Notes under the pieces: model-generated | What the model was told of the DNA's origin: nothing | Seen by the model: the letters and a program-made list of their open reading frames with translations, nothing else | The model's database searches: none | Origin: Methanoregula formicica SMSP | GTDB lineage: Archaea > Halobacteriota > Methanomicrobia > Methanomicrobiales > Methanospirillaceae | DNA length: 64,000 nucleotides | Assembly (NCBI RefSeq): GCF_000327485.1 | Contig: NC_019943.1 | Span: 2,480,001 to 2,544,000, forward strand | Direction of reading: 5' to 3' | Position numbers and translations under genes: made by a program | Shown: positions 25,465 through 34,133 of the stretch, piece after piece | How positions within the stretch are numbered: the stretch's first letter is position 1 | Layout: every line of letters starts with the position of its first letter

Positions 25465-27066
25465 ATGAACGCACAGGAACCTGCTCTCTCCCTTGGCGTG
25501 GATTTCGGGGACGGTGCCATCGTCTGCGGGAGTATGCCACAGGACGGGAGCGGTTTTTTTACCCATGCATTCCCCGGCTGGTCGGAGGAACTACCGGACC
25601 CGGGAGGATCCGTACCGATACACCGGGTTCCGTCCCTTGTACGGTATCGTGACGCGAACTACCATGATATCGGGAATGAGGTTGTGCGGGGGGGAAATTC
25701 TGATCACCCGGCAACGGCCCGGTGGATCCGCAGCTACCTGCTCGAAGAGAGCGGGGCACTGATCGCGGCGGGGGATGAAAAACGGGTAACGTTCCGCGAT
25801 GCTGCGTGTGACCTTCTCGGTGCAATCCTGGTGAAGACCGTGACCGGGCACCAGAACATCCGTTCCGTTGTTTTTTCCGTTCCGGAAGATGCACCACCAT
25901 GGTACAGGGACTGGCTTTCGAAGATCGCCCGCACTGCAGGCATGACTGCCTGCCACACCATCGCAGAATGTTCAGCAGCAGCGGCCGGTTACGGTCTGGC
26001 AGTTGAGACGGGGCAGTCGTTTCTCCTCTTTTCCTGTGACGAGACGGCACTCAGCCTCCGTATTGCCAGGAACAACGGGTCTTTAGACAGCGCAGACATG
26101 GAAGTGATCGGGTCAGCCCGGACAGACACCGGTTCTGTCATTCTGGATACCTGGATTGCACAGGAGATCGTGGAGAAAAGCCATCTGGCGTATCATGGAA
26201 GACGGGGACAAAGCCTGATCGATGCAGCACGTGCATGCGTTCCGGGGGTCGTGCAGCACCTTGCCCGTGGCGATGAGGCTGTTGCGGGATTTCCGGATCC
26301 GGTCTCCGGAAGGCCAATCACTGTAAGGATAACGGCAGACGACATTATCCGGGTGTTTGCCGATCATGGACTGCCCGCGATCCTTGACGATGTAATCCGG
26401 TGCGCACGCGGGGAGGCACTGGCACGGGGATACGCTGATAGTGCACCGGCAGCGGTCCTGATGACCGGCCGTGGATCACTTCTCCCCGCGGTACAGGCAC
26501 TTGCCCGGGAGCGTTTTTTTGGAGTTCCCGTTCTCTCAGATCACCCGCTCGATGCCATTGTGAGGGGTGCGTGCCTGTTCCGTTCCCGTAGCGCTTCTTC
26601 AGATCACATAAGGAACAACTACGCGCTCCGGTACTGGGACCCGGCCGCGCGGGAACATCGGTACCGTTTCCTCGTCCACAGTGGCGCACGATTTCCCAGT
26701 GCCGGGCAGGTCGCCCGGATCACCATCAGTGCCGCATATGACGGGCAGGCCCGACTCGGTCTCTCCCTGTTCGAAATTGGCAGCAACGGGCCCGGGACAG
26801 GGCTGGCACTCGAACTGGTCCAGGATCCCTCCGGGGGCGTCCGGGTTGCCGCGCCTGAAAAAGATGCGGACGAGGGGAGCAGGCCAAGACTCGTGAACGG
26901 CACAATACCGACAGTGCTGGCCGCCGATCCGCCTGGCGTAAAAGGGGAGCCCCGGTTCGAACTGACATTCACCATCGACCGTGAGAGACAACTCTGCCTC
27001 ACGGCTCGCGATCTCATTACCGGGGCGATTATCAGAAGAGATGCACCGGTGTACCGGTTAACATAA
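25465..27066 (+). CDS. Divergent Hsp70/actin-fold protein
   Basis: 533 residues. LGVDFGDGAIVCGS near residue 10 resembles the phosphate-1 loop of Hsp70, VVFSVPEDAPPWYRDWL and HTIAECSAAAAGYGL match the helical connection region, and VLMTGRGSLLPAVQAL is the adenosine motif (VGGSSRIPxV in DnaK). The phosphate-2 motif DLGGGT is replaced by LLFSCDETALS, so ATP hydrolysis may be weak or absent. The C-terminal 150 residues are a beta-rich domain like a substrate-binding domain. It is unlikely to be the cell's general DnaK; a dedicated chaperone of this operon is more likely. Confidence 0.8.
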   Translation: MNAQEPALSLGVDFGDGAIVCGSMPQDGSGFFTHAFPGWSEELPDPGGSVPIHRVPSLVRYRDANYHDIGNEVVRGGNSDHPATARWIRSYLLEESGALIAAGDEKRVTFRDAACDLLGAILVKTVTGHQNIRSVVFSVPEDAPPWYRDWLSKIARTAGMTACHTIAECSAAAAGYGLAVETGQSFLLFSCDETALSLRIARNNGSLDSADMEVIGSARTDTGSVILDTWIAQEIVEKSHLAYHGRRGQSLIDAARACVPGVVQHLARGDEAVAGFPDPVSGRPITVRITADDIIRVFADHGLPAILDDVIRCARGEALARGYADSAPAAVLMTGRGSLLPAVQALARERFFGVPVLSDHPLDAIVRGACLFRSRSASSDHIRNNYALRYWDPAAREHRYRFLVHSGARFPSAGQVARITISAAYDGQARLGLSLFEIGSNGPGTGLALELVQDPSGGVRVAAPEKDADEGSRPRLVNGTIPTVLAADPPGVKGEPRFELTFTIDRERQLCLTARDLITGAIIRRDAPVYRLT

Positions 27067-27079
27067 CGGGAGGAAAGGT

Positions 27080-27283
27080 ATGGAACTACAGGAAATGGAA
27101 ATCAATATCGACAAGGAAGGAAGAGTCCAGATAAACGTGAAGGGAGTACAGGGCACCGGCTGTCTCGCACTGACCCGGGATCTTGAGACTGCCTTAGGAG
27201 TAGTTGAGCAACGGGAATATTCCGCAGACTATTATCAGCAGGAGACAGGCGTCTGTGAGCACCGGACACTGAAATCCCGATAA
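27080..27283 (+). CDS. DUF2997 small protein, last gene of the AAA+/WD40 operon
   Basis: 67 residues: an EINIDKEGRVQINVKGVQG beta-hairpin, then a GTGCLALTRDLETALG helix. This matches the DUF2997 pattern, in which a conserved Cys precedes a helix. DUF2997 is often found beside DUF1257 and AAA+ genes. A possible modified residue or cluster-binding role of the Cys has not been shown. It starts 13 bases after the Hsp70-like gene, with a GGAGG sequence upstream. Confidence 0.75.
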   Translation: MELQEMEINIDKEGRVQINVKGVQGTGCLALTRDLETALGVVEQREYSADYYQQETGVCEHRTLKSR

Positions 27284-27340
27284 TATCGGGTCAAACACCG
27301 GTCAATTCCCAGGTCATAACGGGAAGCAGTCGCTAAAAAC

Positions 27341-28375
27341 TCAACAGAAATTCTCCGTTACATAGATTGCATTATCAGAGGCGAATGCAACTCCGATCCC
27401 CTCCTGCTGGAAGTGGTAATCAAGAATATTATTCCGGTGCCCCTCGCTGTTCATCCACCCGTTTACTACTTTATTTGCGATAAATTCCTCAGTGCTCCAT
27501 TGATATTCTGTCTGCATGACGGTCCCGTTGGGCGCGATAAGGTCCTTGTAGGTATCATACCGGTAGACCATCGCGATATTCTCGGAAATTCCTTCAGTAT
27601 AATACGTTTCGTAATCGCGGACGCACGGATACCCGGCCCACTCCCCCCGCGCACGGGCATCCAATCCATCCGGGTTCGTATGCTCAAAGAAGTTTCGGAG
27701 CGTCATGTCGTAACTGTGCCCGCGGGCGATGCTTGCGAGGAATGAATCATAGGACAGGGTGGAAAGCCCGTTCTGCCGCCGCTCGTTATTAATCAGGTCA
27801 TGGATCCGTGCTTCAAGCGAAGAAGGATCGATGAAGGGCGCACCCTCTGTTTTACTGGTGTACGTATCGGGGGATGGCTGCGAGGGGATCCAGGTAACCG
27901 CAAGGGTGATCTGAGCCGTAAATGCCGGTGTAGGGGTTGCTGTTGGCACGGTTGTGGCCGTGGTCTGCGTTGTCTTCGGGGTGGTGGCAGGTATCCTTGT
28001 TGTTTGGGTTGTCACGGGGGATGCGGTTACAGGTACAGTCGTTGAGAGGGGCGTTGCGGTGGATGAAACCGCTGTTGTTATGGGTAATGGTTCCGGGGGC
28101 AGGGGAGTAATGCCTGCGGTCGCAGACACGGGCATCACGGGACCAGAAGGCTTTCCCGCAGCATTCCCCGCCATTTCCCGCAGCAGAGGAGACGAGAGAG
28201 CCCCCGCAACAATGATCACAATAATTACAGCAGCTGCAGCAGCCCCTGTCGCTGCCAACCTGCCGGTCAGGAGAGCCGGGGGGAGATCGGGTAATCTCGT
28301 CCCGCACTGCGTGCAGAATTTCTGCGAACGGTCGGACATGACAGCCCCACAGTTTGGACAAGTATTACGCACCAT
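27341..28375 (-). CDS. Membrane-anchored CAP/SCP-domain protein with N-terminal zinc ribbon
   Basis: 344 residues. A double-cysteine zinc ribbon (CPNCGAVMSDRSQKFCTQCG, about 5-24), one membrane helix (about 36-60), a long Thr/Pro-rich linker (75-170) and a C-terminal CAP domain (about 190-340) with the NNERRQNGLSTL, HSYDMTLRNFFEHTNPDG and NSEGHRNNILD motifs. The ribbon would be inside and the CAP domain outside the cell. The role of prokaryotic CAP domains is poorly defined; they may bind or cut surface polymers. It is convergent with the DUF2997 operon. Confidence 0.87.
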   Translation of the reverse strand: MVRNTCPNCGAVMSDRSQKFCTQCGTRLPDLPPALLTGRLAATGAAAAAVIIVIIVAGALSSPLLREMAGNAAGKPSGPVMPVSATAGITPLPPEPLPITTAVSSTATPLSTTVPVTASPVTTQTTRIPATTPKTTQTTATTVPTATPTPAFTAQITLAVTWIPSQPSPDTYTSKTEGAPFIDPSSLEARIHDLINNERRQNGLSTLSYDSFLASIARGHSYDMTLRNFFEHTNPDGLDARARGEWAGYPCVRDYETYYTEGISENIAMVYRYDTYKDLIAPNGTVMQTEYQWSTEEFIANKVVNGWMNSEGHRNNILDYHFQQEGIGVAFASDNAIYVTENFC

Positions 28376-28420
28376 GCTATGGTGTGCATGGAACCTGCAC
28401 AGGAAAAAAGATATGGGGGA

Positions 28421-29260
28421 TTACCGGGCCAGTTCCCGCACCTTCCCGATATTGCCCCGGTCGTCCCGCCTCTCATCAACGGGTGTCTCGCAGACCAGCG
28501 GAAGACGGGAGAAGACCCGATTGTGGAGAATCTGGCGGAAGCCTTCCTCACCGATGAATCCGAGGCCGATATGCTCATGCCGGTCGAGGCCGCTTCCCCG
28601 ATCACCTTTCGTATCATTGAGATGAATAAGCCTCAGGTTGTCAAGGCCAACAGCCTCGTCAAGCTGGCCGAGAGTCTCAGTAATACCCTCCTCCGTGCGG
28701 AGTTCATAGCCCGCGGCAAAGGCATGGCAGGTGTCAAAACAGATGCCGACACGCTCCTTTCCCTCTACCCCGTCAAGGATCCCGCGGATGTGCTCAAAGC
28801 TGCTGCCGACACTGTTCTTCTCCCCAGCGGTATTCTCGAGGAGGAGCATCGTGGAACCCCCTGCATTCGCGAGCGCCGTGTTGATTGCCTGGATTACGCG
28901 CGATCTCCCCCCGGCCATACCTTCACCGAGATGGTGGCCGAGGTGTGTGACAAGATACGGGATTCCCAGTATTTCACACCGTTCAAGTTCTGCCGTGAGC
29001 GTTGCAACAGATTTCTCGTAAATTTCCGGTTTTGGGGAAGCAAGATTGGGGAGGTAGGGCATGTGGTCGACCGGCAGGAGACCGGTTGTCTTAATCTTCG
29101 ACAGAAATGCCTCTGCAACGGAGGGGTCAACGGGCTGGTATCCCCATCCACGGGGATTCCGCGAGAACATCTGGAATACATCGCAGCCGGCATCTTTTGC
29201 ACGATCTACCGCAAGGTCCAGAGAACCGGCAATCGAGACATGAACCCCGATTTTCACCAT
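28421..29260 (-). CDS. nfo: Endonuclease IV (AP endonuclease)
   Basis: 279 residues, normal length. MVKIGVHVSIAGSLDLAVDRA is the standard N-terminus; HLGHHLGEG, LLENTAGEKNSVGS, GICFDTCHAFAAGY, HLNDTKGDRGSGLDRHEHIG and CETP supply the three-zinc site. It cleaves DNA at abasic sites, the step after glycosylases such as the OGG in this window. It starts 85 bases from the secreted-protein gene upstream, transcribed in the same direction. Confidence 0.96.
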   Translation of the reverse strand: MVKIGVHVSIAGSLDLAVDRAKDAGCDVFQMFSRNPRGWGYQPVDPSVAEAFLSKIKTTGLLPVDHMPYLPNLASPKPEIYEKSVATLTAELERCEILGIPYLVTHLGHHLGEGMAGGRSRVIQAINTALANAGGSTMLLLENTAGEKNSVGSSFEHIRGILDGVEGKERVGICFDTCHAFAAGYELRTEEGITETLGQLDEAVGLDNLRLIHLNDTKGDRGSGLDRHEHIGLGFIGEEGFRQILHNRVFSRLPLVCETPVDERRDDRGNIGKVRELAR

Positions 29261-29345
29261 TTACAACACTCCCGGATCATCTGATCCGGTTCTTTTGGCG
29301 CGGGGCTATTTGGGGATTGTGATCGGGGATATAGGGAAAAAAGAA

Positions 29346-30191
29346 TTATCTCCTGAAAATCGCGAGAAGTGCCACACCAATGCCCGCTGCCACGATGACT
29401 GCAACGGGCAGGCCGCCGGATTTTGTGGGCGGGACGGTGGTCGGTTCCGTGGTGGGGACAGGTGTGGGGGTGACCTTGAACTGCTCGGTAAAGCCGATCG
29501 GGGGGACCACTTTCACGATATAGACCGAGACCGGCTGCGGGCCGGTCATCAGGGGTGATCCTCCCACGCAGGTTGCAGATGATGCCTCCCCCTTGACAAA
29601 CGTGACTTCCACGCTGGAGCCATCGTTCCTCCCATTGTAGAGGGTAACCTGGCGCGGGCCGAGTGTTTTCTCCAGGACCCGGGTTCCTCTGGAGAGGATA
29701 TTCACCGAAGATGTCACAGCCTTGCAGGTGGTCCCGTAACAGGTTGTACAATCCGGGGCCGTTGACAGGTCAAGGGAATAGTCACCGGCAAGCGGCGTTG
29801 GAACAGATCCCGGGTCCCCGACAATATCGATCACGTATTCCCCGGTAGGGAGTCCATTGTACAGTTTGGCAATGGTTATCCAGTTCCCTCCGGCCCCACC
29901 AAGGCTTGTTGCGACAACCGTGTCGCCCACATTGAAGACCGTCAGGGCACTGTCCACCGGGACAGAACCGGTCAGGAACGAGGTGTTCATGAGAGTAAAC
30001 GAGCAGACCGGGTCACCGCCCGCAGGATACGAACAGCCATACTGTTCCGGGTTCTCGATCGTGATCGTCTTATCTTCTTTATTGATGGACGATACCATGC
30101 CCTTCACCGTGACTTCCTGGATGACTGCCGCAGCGGGCAGGATGCAGAAACAGAGGAGAAGGACAGGGACTATCAGGTAGAGTGCTTTCAT
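29346..30191 (-). CDS. Secreted protein with C-terminal membrane anchor, function unknown
   Basis: 281 residues. It has a signal peptide (MKALYLIVPVLLLCFCILPAA), an extracellular domain of about 190 residues with several cysteines including CTTCYGTTC, a Thr/Pro stalk (TPTPVPTTEPTT) and a C-terminal membrane helix ending in RR. The layout is common for surface proteins of Methanomicrobiales. The first part (TVKGMVSSINKEDKTITIENPE) may be an OB-like barrel. I do not recognise the family. The start at 30191 is chosen because it opens the signal peptide; an upstream extension lacks sense. Confidence 0.75.
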   Translation of the reverse strand: MKALYLIVPVLLLCFCILPAAAVIQEVTVKGMVSSINKEDKTITIENPEQYGCSYPAGGDPVCSFTLMNTSFLTGSVPVDSALTVFNVGDTVVATSLGGAGGNWITIAKLYNGLPTGEYVIDIVGDPGSVPTPLAGDYSLDLSTAPDCTTCYGTTCKAVTSSVNILSRGTRVLEKTLGPRQVTLYNGRNDGSSVEVTFVKGEASSATCVGGSPLMTGPQPVSVYIVKVVPPIGFTEQFKVTPTPVPTTEPTTVPPTKSGGLPVAVIVAAGIGVALLAIFRR

Positions 30192-30305
30192 GGTTTTGCT
30201 CCCACAAGGCCCCTTATGCAAGAACCTATAACGAGAGTTGCCGTTGAAGGATAAAAAGACTGCAGGAAGGAAGCTCTCTTTTTGCCAGAACTCCAATCAT
30301 TTACT

Positions 30306-31049
30306 ATGAAGGTGACCTTCCTTGGGACCAACGGCTGGTTCGACACCCCTGCCGGAAATACCGTCTCGGTCCTCCTCCGGTCGGAAAACTATGATATCCT
30401 CTTCGATGCCGGAAACGGGATTGCGAAAGCCGACCGGTACATCCCCCAGGACAGGCCGGCATTTTTGTTCCTGAGCCACATGCATATCGACCATATCGCC
30501 GGCCTGCACACCCTCTGCAAGTTCAGGTTCAGGAAAGGGCTGACGGTTTTCACGCAGCAGGGAACACGGGAGCAGCTGGAGACATTTGTTAATGAGCCCT
30601 ATACCGTACCGTTCTCCATTCTCCCCTTTAAAAACGAGGTGCACGAACTCAGCCCGGGAACACACCATGTCCCGTTCACCGTCACCTGCCTGCCGCTCGT
30701 CCACCCGGCTCCCTGTTTCGGGTACCGTGTGGAACTGGATGGCAGGGTGATCGCGTACTGCACAGATACCGGTGTCTGCGACAATGCCGTGACACTCGCC
30801 CGCAATGCAGACCTGCTGATTACCGAATGCGGCCTGAAACCCGGGGAGACGAGCCCCGACTGGCCGCACCTGAACCCAGAAAATGCCATCGCGATAGCAA
30901 AAGAGGCCGGCGCAAAGAGACTGGTCCTGATGCACTTCGGGGCCGAGGTGTACAGGACCGTTACAGAGCGCGAGGCTCTCGCCGCACAGTTCGAAGGGAT
31001 GTGGCCAGGGCTGATCGTGGCGCGCGATGATATGACCGTGGACATATGA
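30306..31049 (+). CDS. Metallo-beta-lactamase-fold hydrolase (RNase Z-like)
   Basis: 247 residues beginning MKVTFLGTNGWFDTPAG. SHMHIDHIAGL is the HxHxDH metal motif, with further ligands in VHPAPCFGYR, YCTDTGV and LMHFGAE near the end. It resembles RNase Z/YhfI-type enzymes but lacks the long exosite arm, so the substrate (tRNA, nucleotide or other phosphodiester) is uncertain. It is transcribed alone, divergent from the secreted protein gene. Confidence 0.85.
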   Translation: MKVTFLGTNGWFDTPAGNTVSVLLRSENYDILFDAGNGIAKADRYIPQDRPAFLFLSHMHIDHIAGLHTLCKFRFRKGLTVFTQQGTREQLETFVNEPYTVPFSILPFKNEVHELSPGTHHVPFTVTCLPLVHPAPCFGYRVELDGRVIAYCTDTGVCDNAVTLARNADLLITECGLKPGETSPDWPHLNPENAIAIAKEAGAKRLVLMHFGAEVYRTVTEREALAAQFEGMWPGLIVARDDMTVDI

Positions 31050-31265
31050 TGTGGCGGACTCATTCCCGCGACGGTCTTAGGTAAACGTATATTCCTGCCT
31101 GCCCTGCACGGGGAGATACGGAACACCGCAGCGGTTTCTTTTTTTCTGCACAGGGACTCACCCCCCATTCGGCCAGGCTGTCAAAAAGGAATCCCTGTCA
31201 TAACCAGAATAAATGAAGGGGGCAGGGAGGAAAAGATGAGGGGTGTTTCCCTTCAGGAATCAGAT

Positions 31266-31841
31266 TTACTTGTTCAGTTTCTTCAATACCCATGCCATGT
31301 TGGCACCGAGCGTCTCCATCGTAAGAAGCCCCTCTTCGTCGCCCTTTACGTCTCCGGGGTCCAGGCCGATGCCGACATTCCAGTAACTGGAACCGGGCAC
31401 GACCATCTGGCTGATGAAGAAGAAGTGGTTCATGGTATCGAATGCGTGGATCGCCCCACCGCGGCGTACGGCAACAACCGCAGCCCCCACCTTGCGCCGG
31501 AACATGTCGTCGTTGGCTTTTGCCACGAAACCGGCCCGGTCAATCAGGGCTTTCATCTCTGTAGAGACATCTGCAAAATACGTAGGGGAGGCAAGGATGA
31601 TCCCGTCTGCGTCCAGCATCTTTTCAATGCACTCGTTCACGATATCGTTGCCGATAACGCACTTCCCATCTCGGTTGACAAAGCATTTCCCGCACGCCGT
31701 GCAGCCACGGATCTTCTTTCCGGCAAGCTGGATGAGTTCTGTCTCAATCTTCTCCTTTTTCAATTCCTTTAGCAGCGTAGTGACAAGGATCGCGGTGTTC
31801 CCGTCCTTCCTCGCACTGCCATTAAATGCAACAACCTTCAT
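31266..31841 (-). CDS. Iron-sulfur flavoprotein, Isf family
   Basis: 191 residues. The flavodoxin-like N-terminus is MKVVAFNGSARKDGNT. The compact cluster motif C47-x2-C50-x2-C53-x7-C61 fits the CX2CX2CX4-7C signature of methanogen Isf, which binds 4Fe-4S next to FMN. ASPTYFADVSTEMKALIDR is the second FMN loop. Isf proteins accept electrons from ferredoxin and can reduce O2 or peroxide. The ATG at 31841 is at the conserved start; an upstream start at 31877 would extend it without family support. Confidence 0.9.
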   Translation of the reverse strand: MKVVAFNGSARKDGNTAILVTTLLKELKKEKIETELIQLAGKKIRGCTACGKCFVNRDGKCVIGNDIVNECIEKMLDADGIILASPTYFADVSTEMKALIDRAGFVAKANDDMFRRKVGAAVVAVRRGGAIHAFDTMNHFFFISQMVVPGSSYWNVGIGLDPGDVKGDEEGLLTMETLGANMAWVLKKLNK

Positions 31842-31947
31842 CGTGATTCCCTTGTTAGTATCCCGCCATGCGCTCATATAAGAATTCGCACCGCCACACC
31901 GCTCAGTGCGCCATCTTAAGACCCCTCACGCCAAATGGTGGTGCGAT

Positions 31948-33549
31948 ATGCTACAGAGAATACAGTTTTCCGACCTCCACCTCGGAAAGGAGCTCGGGAA
32001 AGCAATAGAAGACATGGGTTTTGAAGAGCCTTCGCCCATCCAGGCCCTCGCAATCCCCTTAATCCAGGCCGGCCGTGACGTAACGGCACAGGCCCAGACC
32101 GGTACCGGCAAGACCGCTGCCTTCGGTATCCCCATCATCGGCCGTATCGATCCCTCGCGGAGGAGCGTACAGGCCATCGTTCTCTGCCCCACTCGAGAAC
32201 TTGCCATCCAGATAGCCGAGGAGTTCTCAAACCTCCTTGCGCACATGCCCCGGATCTCCGTTCTGCCGGTTTACGGCGGGCAGCCAATAGAACGCCAGCT
32301 CCGCGCGCTCCAGGCAGGCGTACACATTGTCATCGGGACACCCGGCCGTGTCATGGACCATCTCGACCGCCGTACGCTCCGGCTCGAAGATGTCGAGACA
32401 GTTGTGCTCGATGAGGCTGACCAGATGCTCGATATGGGATTCCGCGACGATATCGAGCTGATCTTACGAAAAGTCCCGCAGAAACGCCAGACCCTCCTCT
32501 TTTCGGCAACAATGCCAAAACCGATCCTCGAAATATCCCGGCAATTCCAGAACAAGCCCGAATTTGTCAGGGTAGAATACGCGGAACTCACGGTCCCGCA
32601 GATCGAGCAGTCCTATATCGAGGTGCGCGAGCGGGAGAAACTCGACGTGCTCTGCCGCCTTATCGATCTTGCCGATCCCAACCTTGCCATCATCTTCTGC
32701 AATACCAAGCGTCGTGCTGAGGAACTCTCAACGAAAGTAAGGGCACGTGGTTACCGGGCTGACGAACTCCACGGCGACATGAAGCAGTCCCAGCGCGACC
32801 GGGTCATGGGAGGCTTCCGCAAGGGGATCATCGATATCCTGATCGCCACCGATGTCGCGGCACGGGGGATCGATGTCGACGACGTGGACATGGTGATCAA
32901 CTACGACATCCCGCAGGACGTGGAGTATTACGTCCACCGCATCGGGAGGACCGGACGGGCCGGACGGAGCGGACGCGCGATATCTTTCGTCACGCCAAAG
33001 GACTTCACCAAGCTCCGCGAGATCATGCACTATGCAAAGATCCAGATCCCACGGATGCCGGTCCCGACCCAGAGCGATGTTGCCCAGACCCGCACCCGGC
33101 AGATGATCTCCCGGGTGCGTGAGACCATCGAGGCGGGGGGTCTTGAGCCGTTTGTCCGTATTATCGAGGCAGAGGCTGAGGGCGACCTCTCGACCATCGA
33201 CATTGCAGCAGCACTCTTAAAGATACAGATGGACCCCGGTTCAGGGGCAGCCGCAGGGACGACGCCGGAGGCAGTGGACTTTGGGGATACCGGTGCAGAG
33301 CCCGGCATGGTCCGGTTCTTTCTTGCTGTCGGGAGACAGCACAAGGTTGCACCCAAGGACATCGTCGGCGCAATCGCCGGCGAGACAGGAATTCCCGGAA
33401 AAGCCATCGGCGCAATACGGATCCTGGATAATTACTCCTTTGTTGAGATCCCAAAAGAGCATGCAAACGAAGTCTATACTATCATGAAAGAGCGGACGAT
33501 CCGGAACCAGCCAACCGGAATAGAGCCCGCTTCAGGGACGCGGGCCTGA
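31948..33549 (+). CDS. DEAD-box RNA helicase with DbpA-like RNA-binding domain
   Basis: 533 residues. Q-motif FSDLHLGKELGKAIEDMGFE, motif I AQTGTGKTAAF, DEAD in VVLDEADQML, SAT in LLFSATMP, and HRIGRTGRAG (motif VI). The C-terminal region from about 430 (MVRFFLAVGRQHKVAPKDIV ... GAIRILDNYSFVEIP) is a DbpA-type RNA-binding fold as in CsdA/DeaD. It would unwind structured RNA, for example during ribosome assembly or cold adaptation. The start at 31948 is at the conserved position. The 3' end is followed by the long hairpin array. Confidence 0.94.
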   Translation: MLQRIQFSDLHLGKELGKAIEDMGFEEPSPIQALAIPLIQAGRDVTAQAQTGTGKTAAFGIPIIGRIDPSRRSVQAIVLCPTRELAIQIAEEFSNLLAHMPRISVLPVYGGQPIERQLRALQAGVHIVIGTPGRVMDHLDRRTLRLEDVETVVLDEADQMLDMGFRDDIELILRKVPQKRQTLLFSATMPKPILEISRQFQNKPEFVRVEYAELTVPQIEQSYIEVREREKLDVLCRLIDLADPNLAIIFCNTKRRAEELSTKVRARGYRADELHGDMKQSQRDRVMGGFRKGIIDILIATDVAARGIDVDDVDMVINYDIPQDVEYYVHRIGRTGRAGRSGRAISFVTPKDFTKLREIMHYAKIQIPRMPVPTQSDVAQTRTRQMISRVRETIEAGGLEPFVRIIEAEAEGDLSTIDIAAALLKIQMDPGSGAAAGTTPEAVDFGDTGAEPGMVRFFLAVGRQHKVAPKDIVGAIAGETGIPGKAIGAIRILDNYSFVEIPKEHANEVYTIMKERTIRNQPTGIEPASGTRA

Positions 33550-33623
33550 CCGTTTCTTCTGTTCTCCCGCTCATTTTTTGTGGCTCTATCGAAAACCTGT
33601 GTGGGTTTGTGTTAGATAGGGAT

Positions 33624-33962
33624 GGCGCCACGGGCGCTCGGGGTCTGACGCCCCTCACCCCGCGAAGAATCCTTCGGATTTTTCTCATCCTCACAGTCTG
33701 ACGACCGTTCGGACCGGGAAGCTTGGCCGTATGCGAGCCTCAGAAAAAATTAAAAACGGGGGGTCAAGGGGGCTTGCCCCCTTGGGCTGTCTTCGCAGTC
33801 CCAAACTGCGAGACGAGAAGATGCACAGCATCTTCTCCGTCCTCGTGGTCCCGTTGGACCATTCGGACTCCCCCTCTGGGGACCGACTGAAGGGAGGTTG
33901 CAGAAGAACACGACAGGGTTCTTCGAAGAGTAAGGGGGTCACACTCGTTGTTCCACTGAGTG
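33624..33962. repeat. Array of about ten consecutive stem-loops
   Basis: In 340 bases I can pair: GCGCC/GGCGC (33625-33637), GGGG/CCCC (33640-33654), AATCC/GGATT (33668-33680), CAAGGGGGC/GCCCCCTTG (33765-33784), GTCTTCGCAGT/ACTGCGAGAC (33789-33814), GAGAAGATGC/GCATCTTCTC (33815-33837, ten perfect pairs), TGGTCC/GGACCA (33846-33861), CCCC/GGGG (33871-33881), GAAGAAC/GTTCTTC (33903-33924) and CACTC/GAGTG (33942-33962). The stems are back to back with three- to eleven-base loops, and their sequences differ. Confidence 0.65.
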
Positions 33963-33983
33963 GGTTGTAAGAAGGATTTCTAT

Positions 33984-34006
33984 AGAGCCCAACAGAGCTC
34001 TTTTTT
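33984..34006 (+). terminator. Stem-loop plus poly-T, probable terminator
   Basis: AGAGC at 33984-33988 pairs with GCTCT at 33997-34001, followed by six T residues. It closes the hairpin array on the plus strand, consistent with the end of a transcript from the helicase gene or from the array itself. Confidence 0.5.
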
Positions 34007-34133
34007 ATAAGAATTGTGAAGCCTGCCATGTCAGGTGCAATCCGTAATAATCACGGCTCATCACGGAAACAACTGTTGCGATCATCCGGCCAGCGGCACA
34101 AACCTAATGTATCCTCAAGGGCAAACTGTCGGT

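Larger units (their letters stand above)
33550..34133. other. Gap of about 580 bases, mostly a hairpin array
   Basis: No protein gene is supported. It holds the stem-loop array described separately (33624-33962), a terminator-like element (33984-34006) and the promoter region of the lipoprotein gene that follows. Confidence 0.55.

Noticed and set aside
25465-27066. General chaperone DnaK
   Set aside because: Key ATPase loops are altered and no dnaJ or grpE is adjacent.
33550-34133. Insertion sequence or CRISPR array
   Set aside because: There is no transposase remnant, no terminal repeats, and the hairpins are of unequal sequence without regular spacers.
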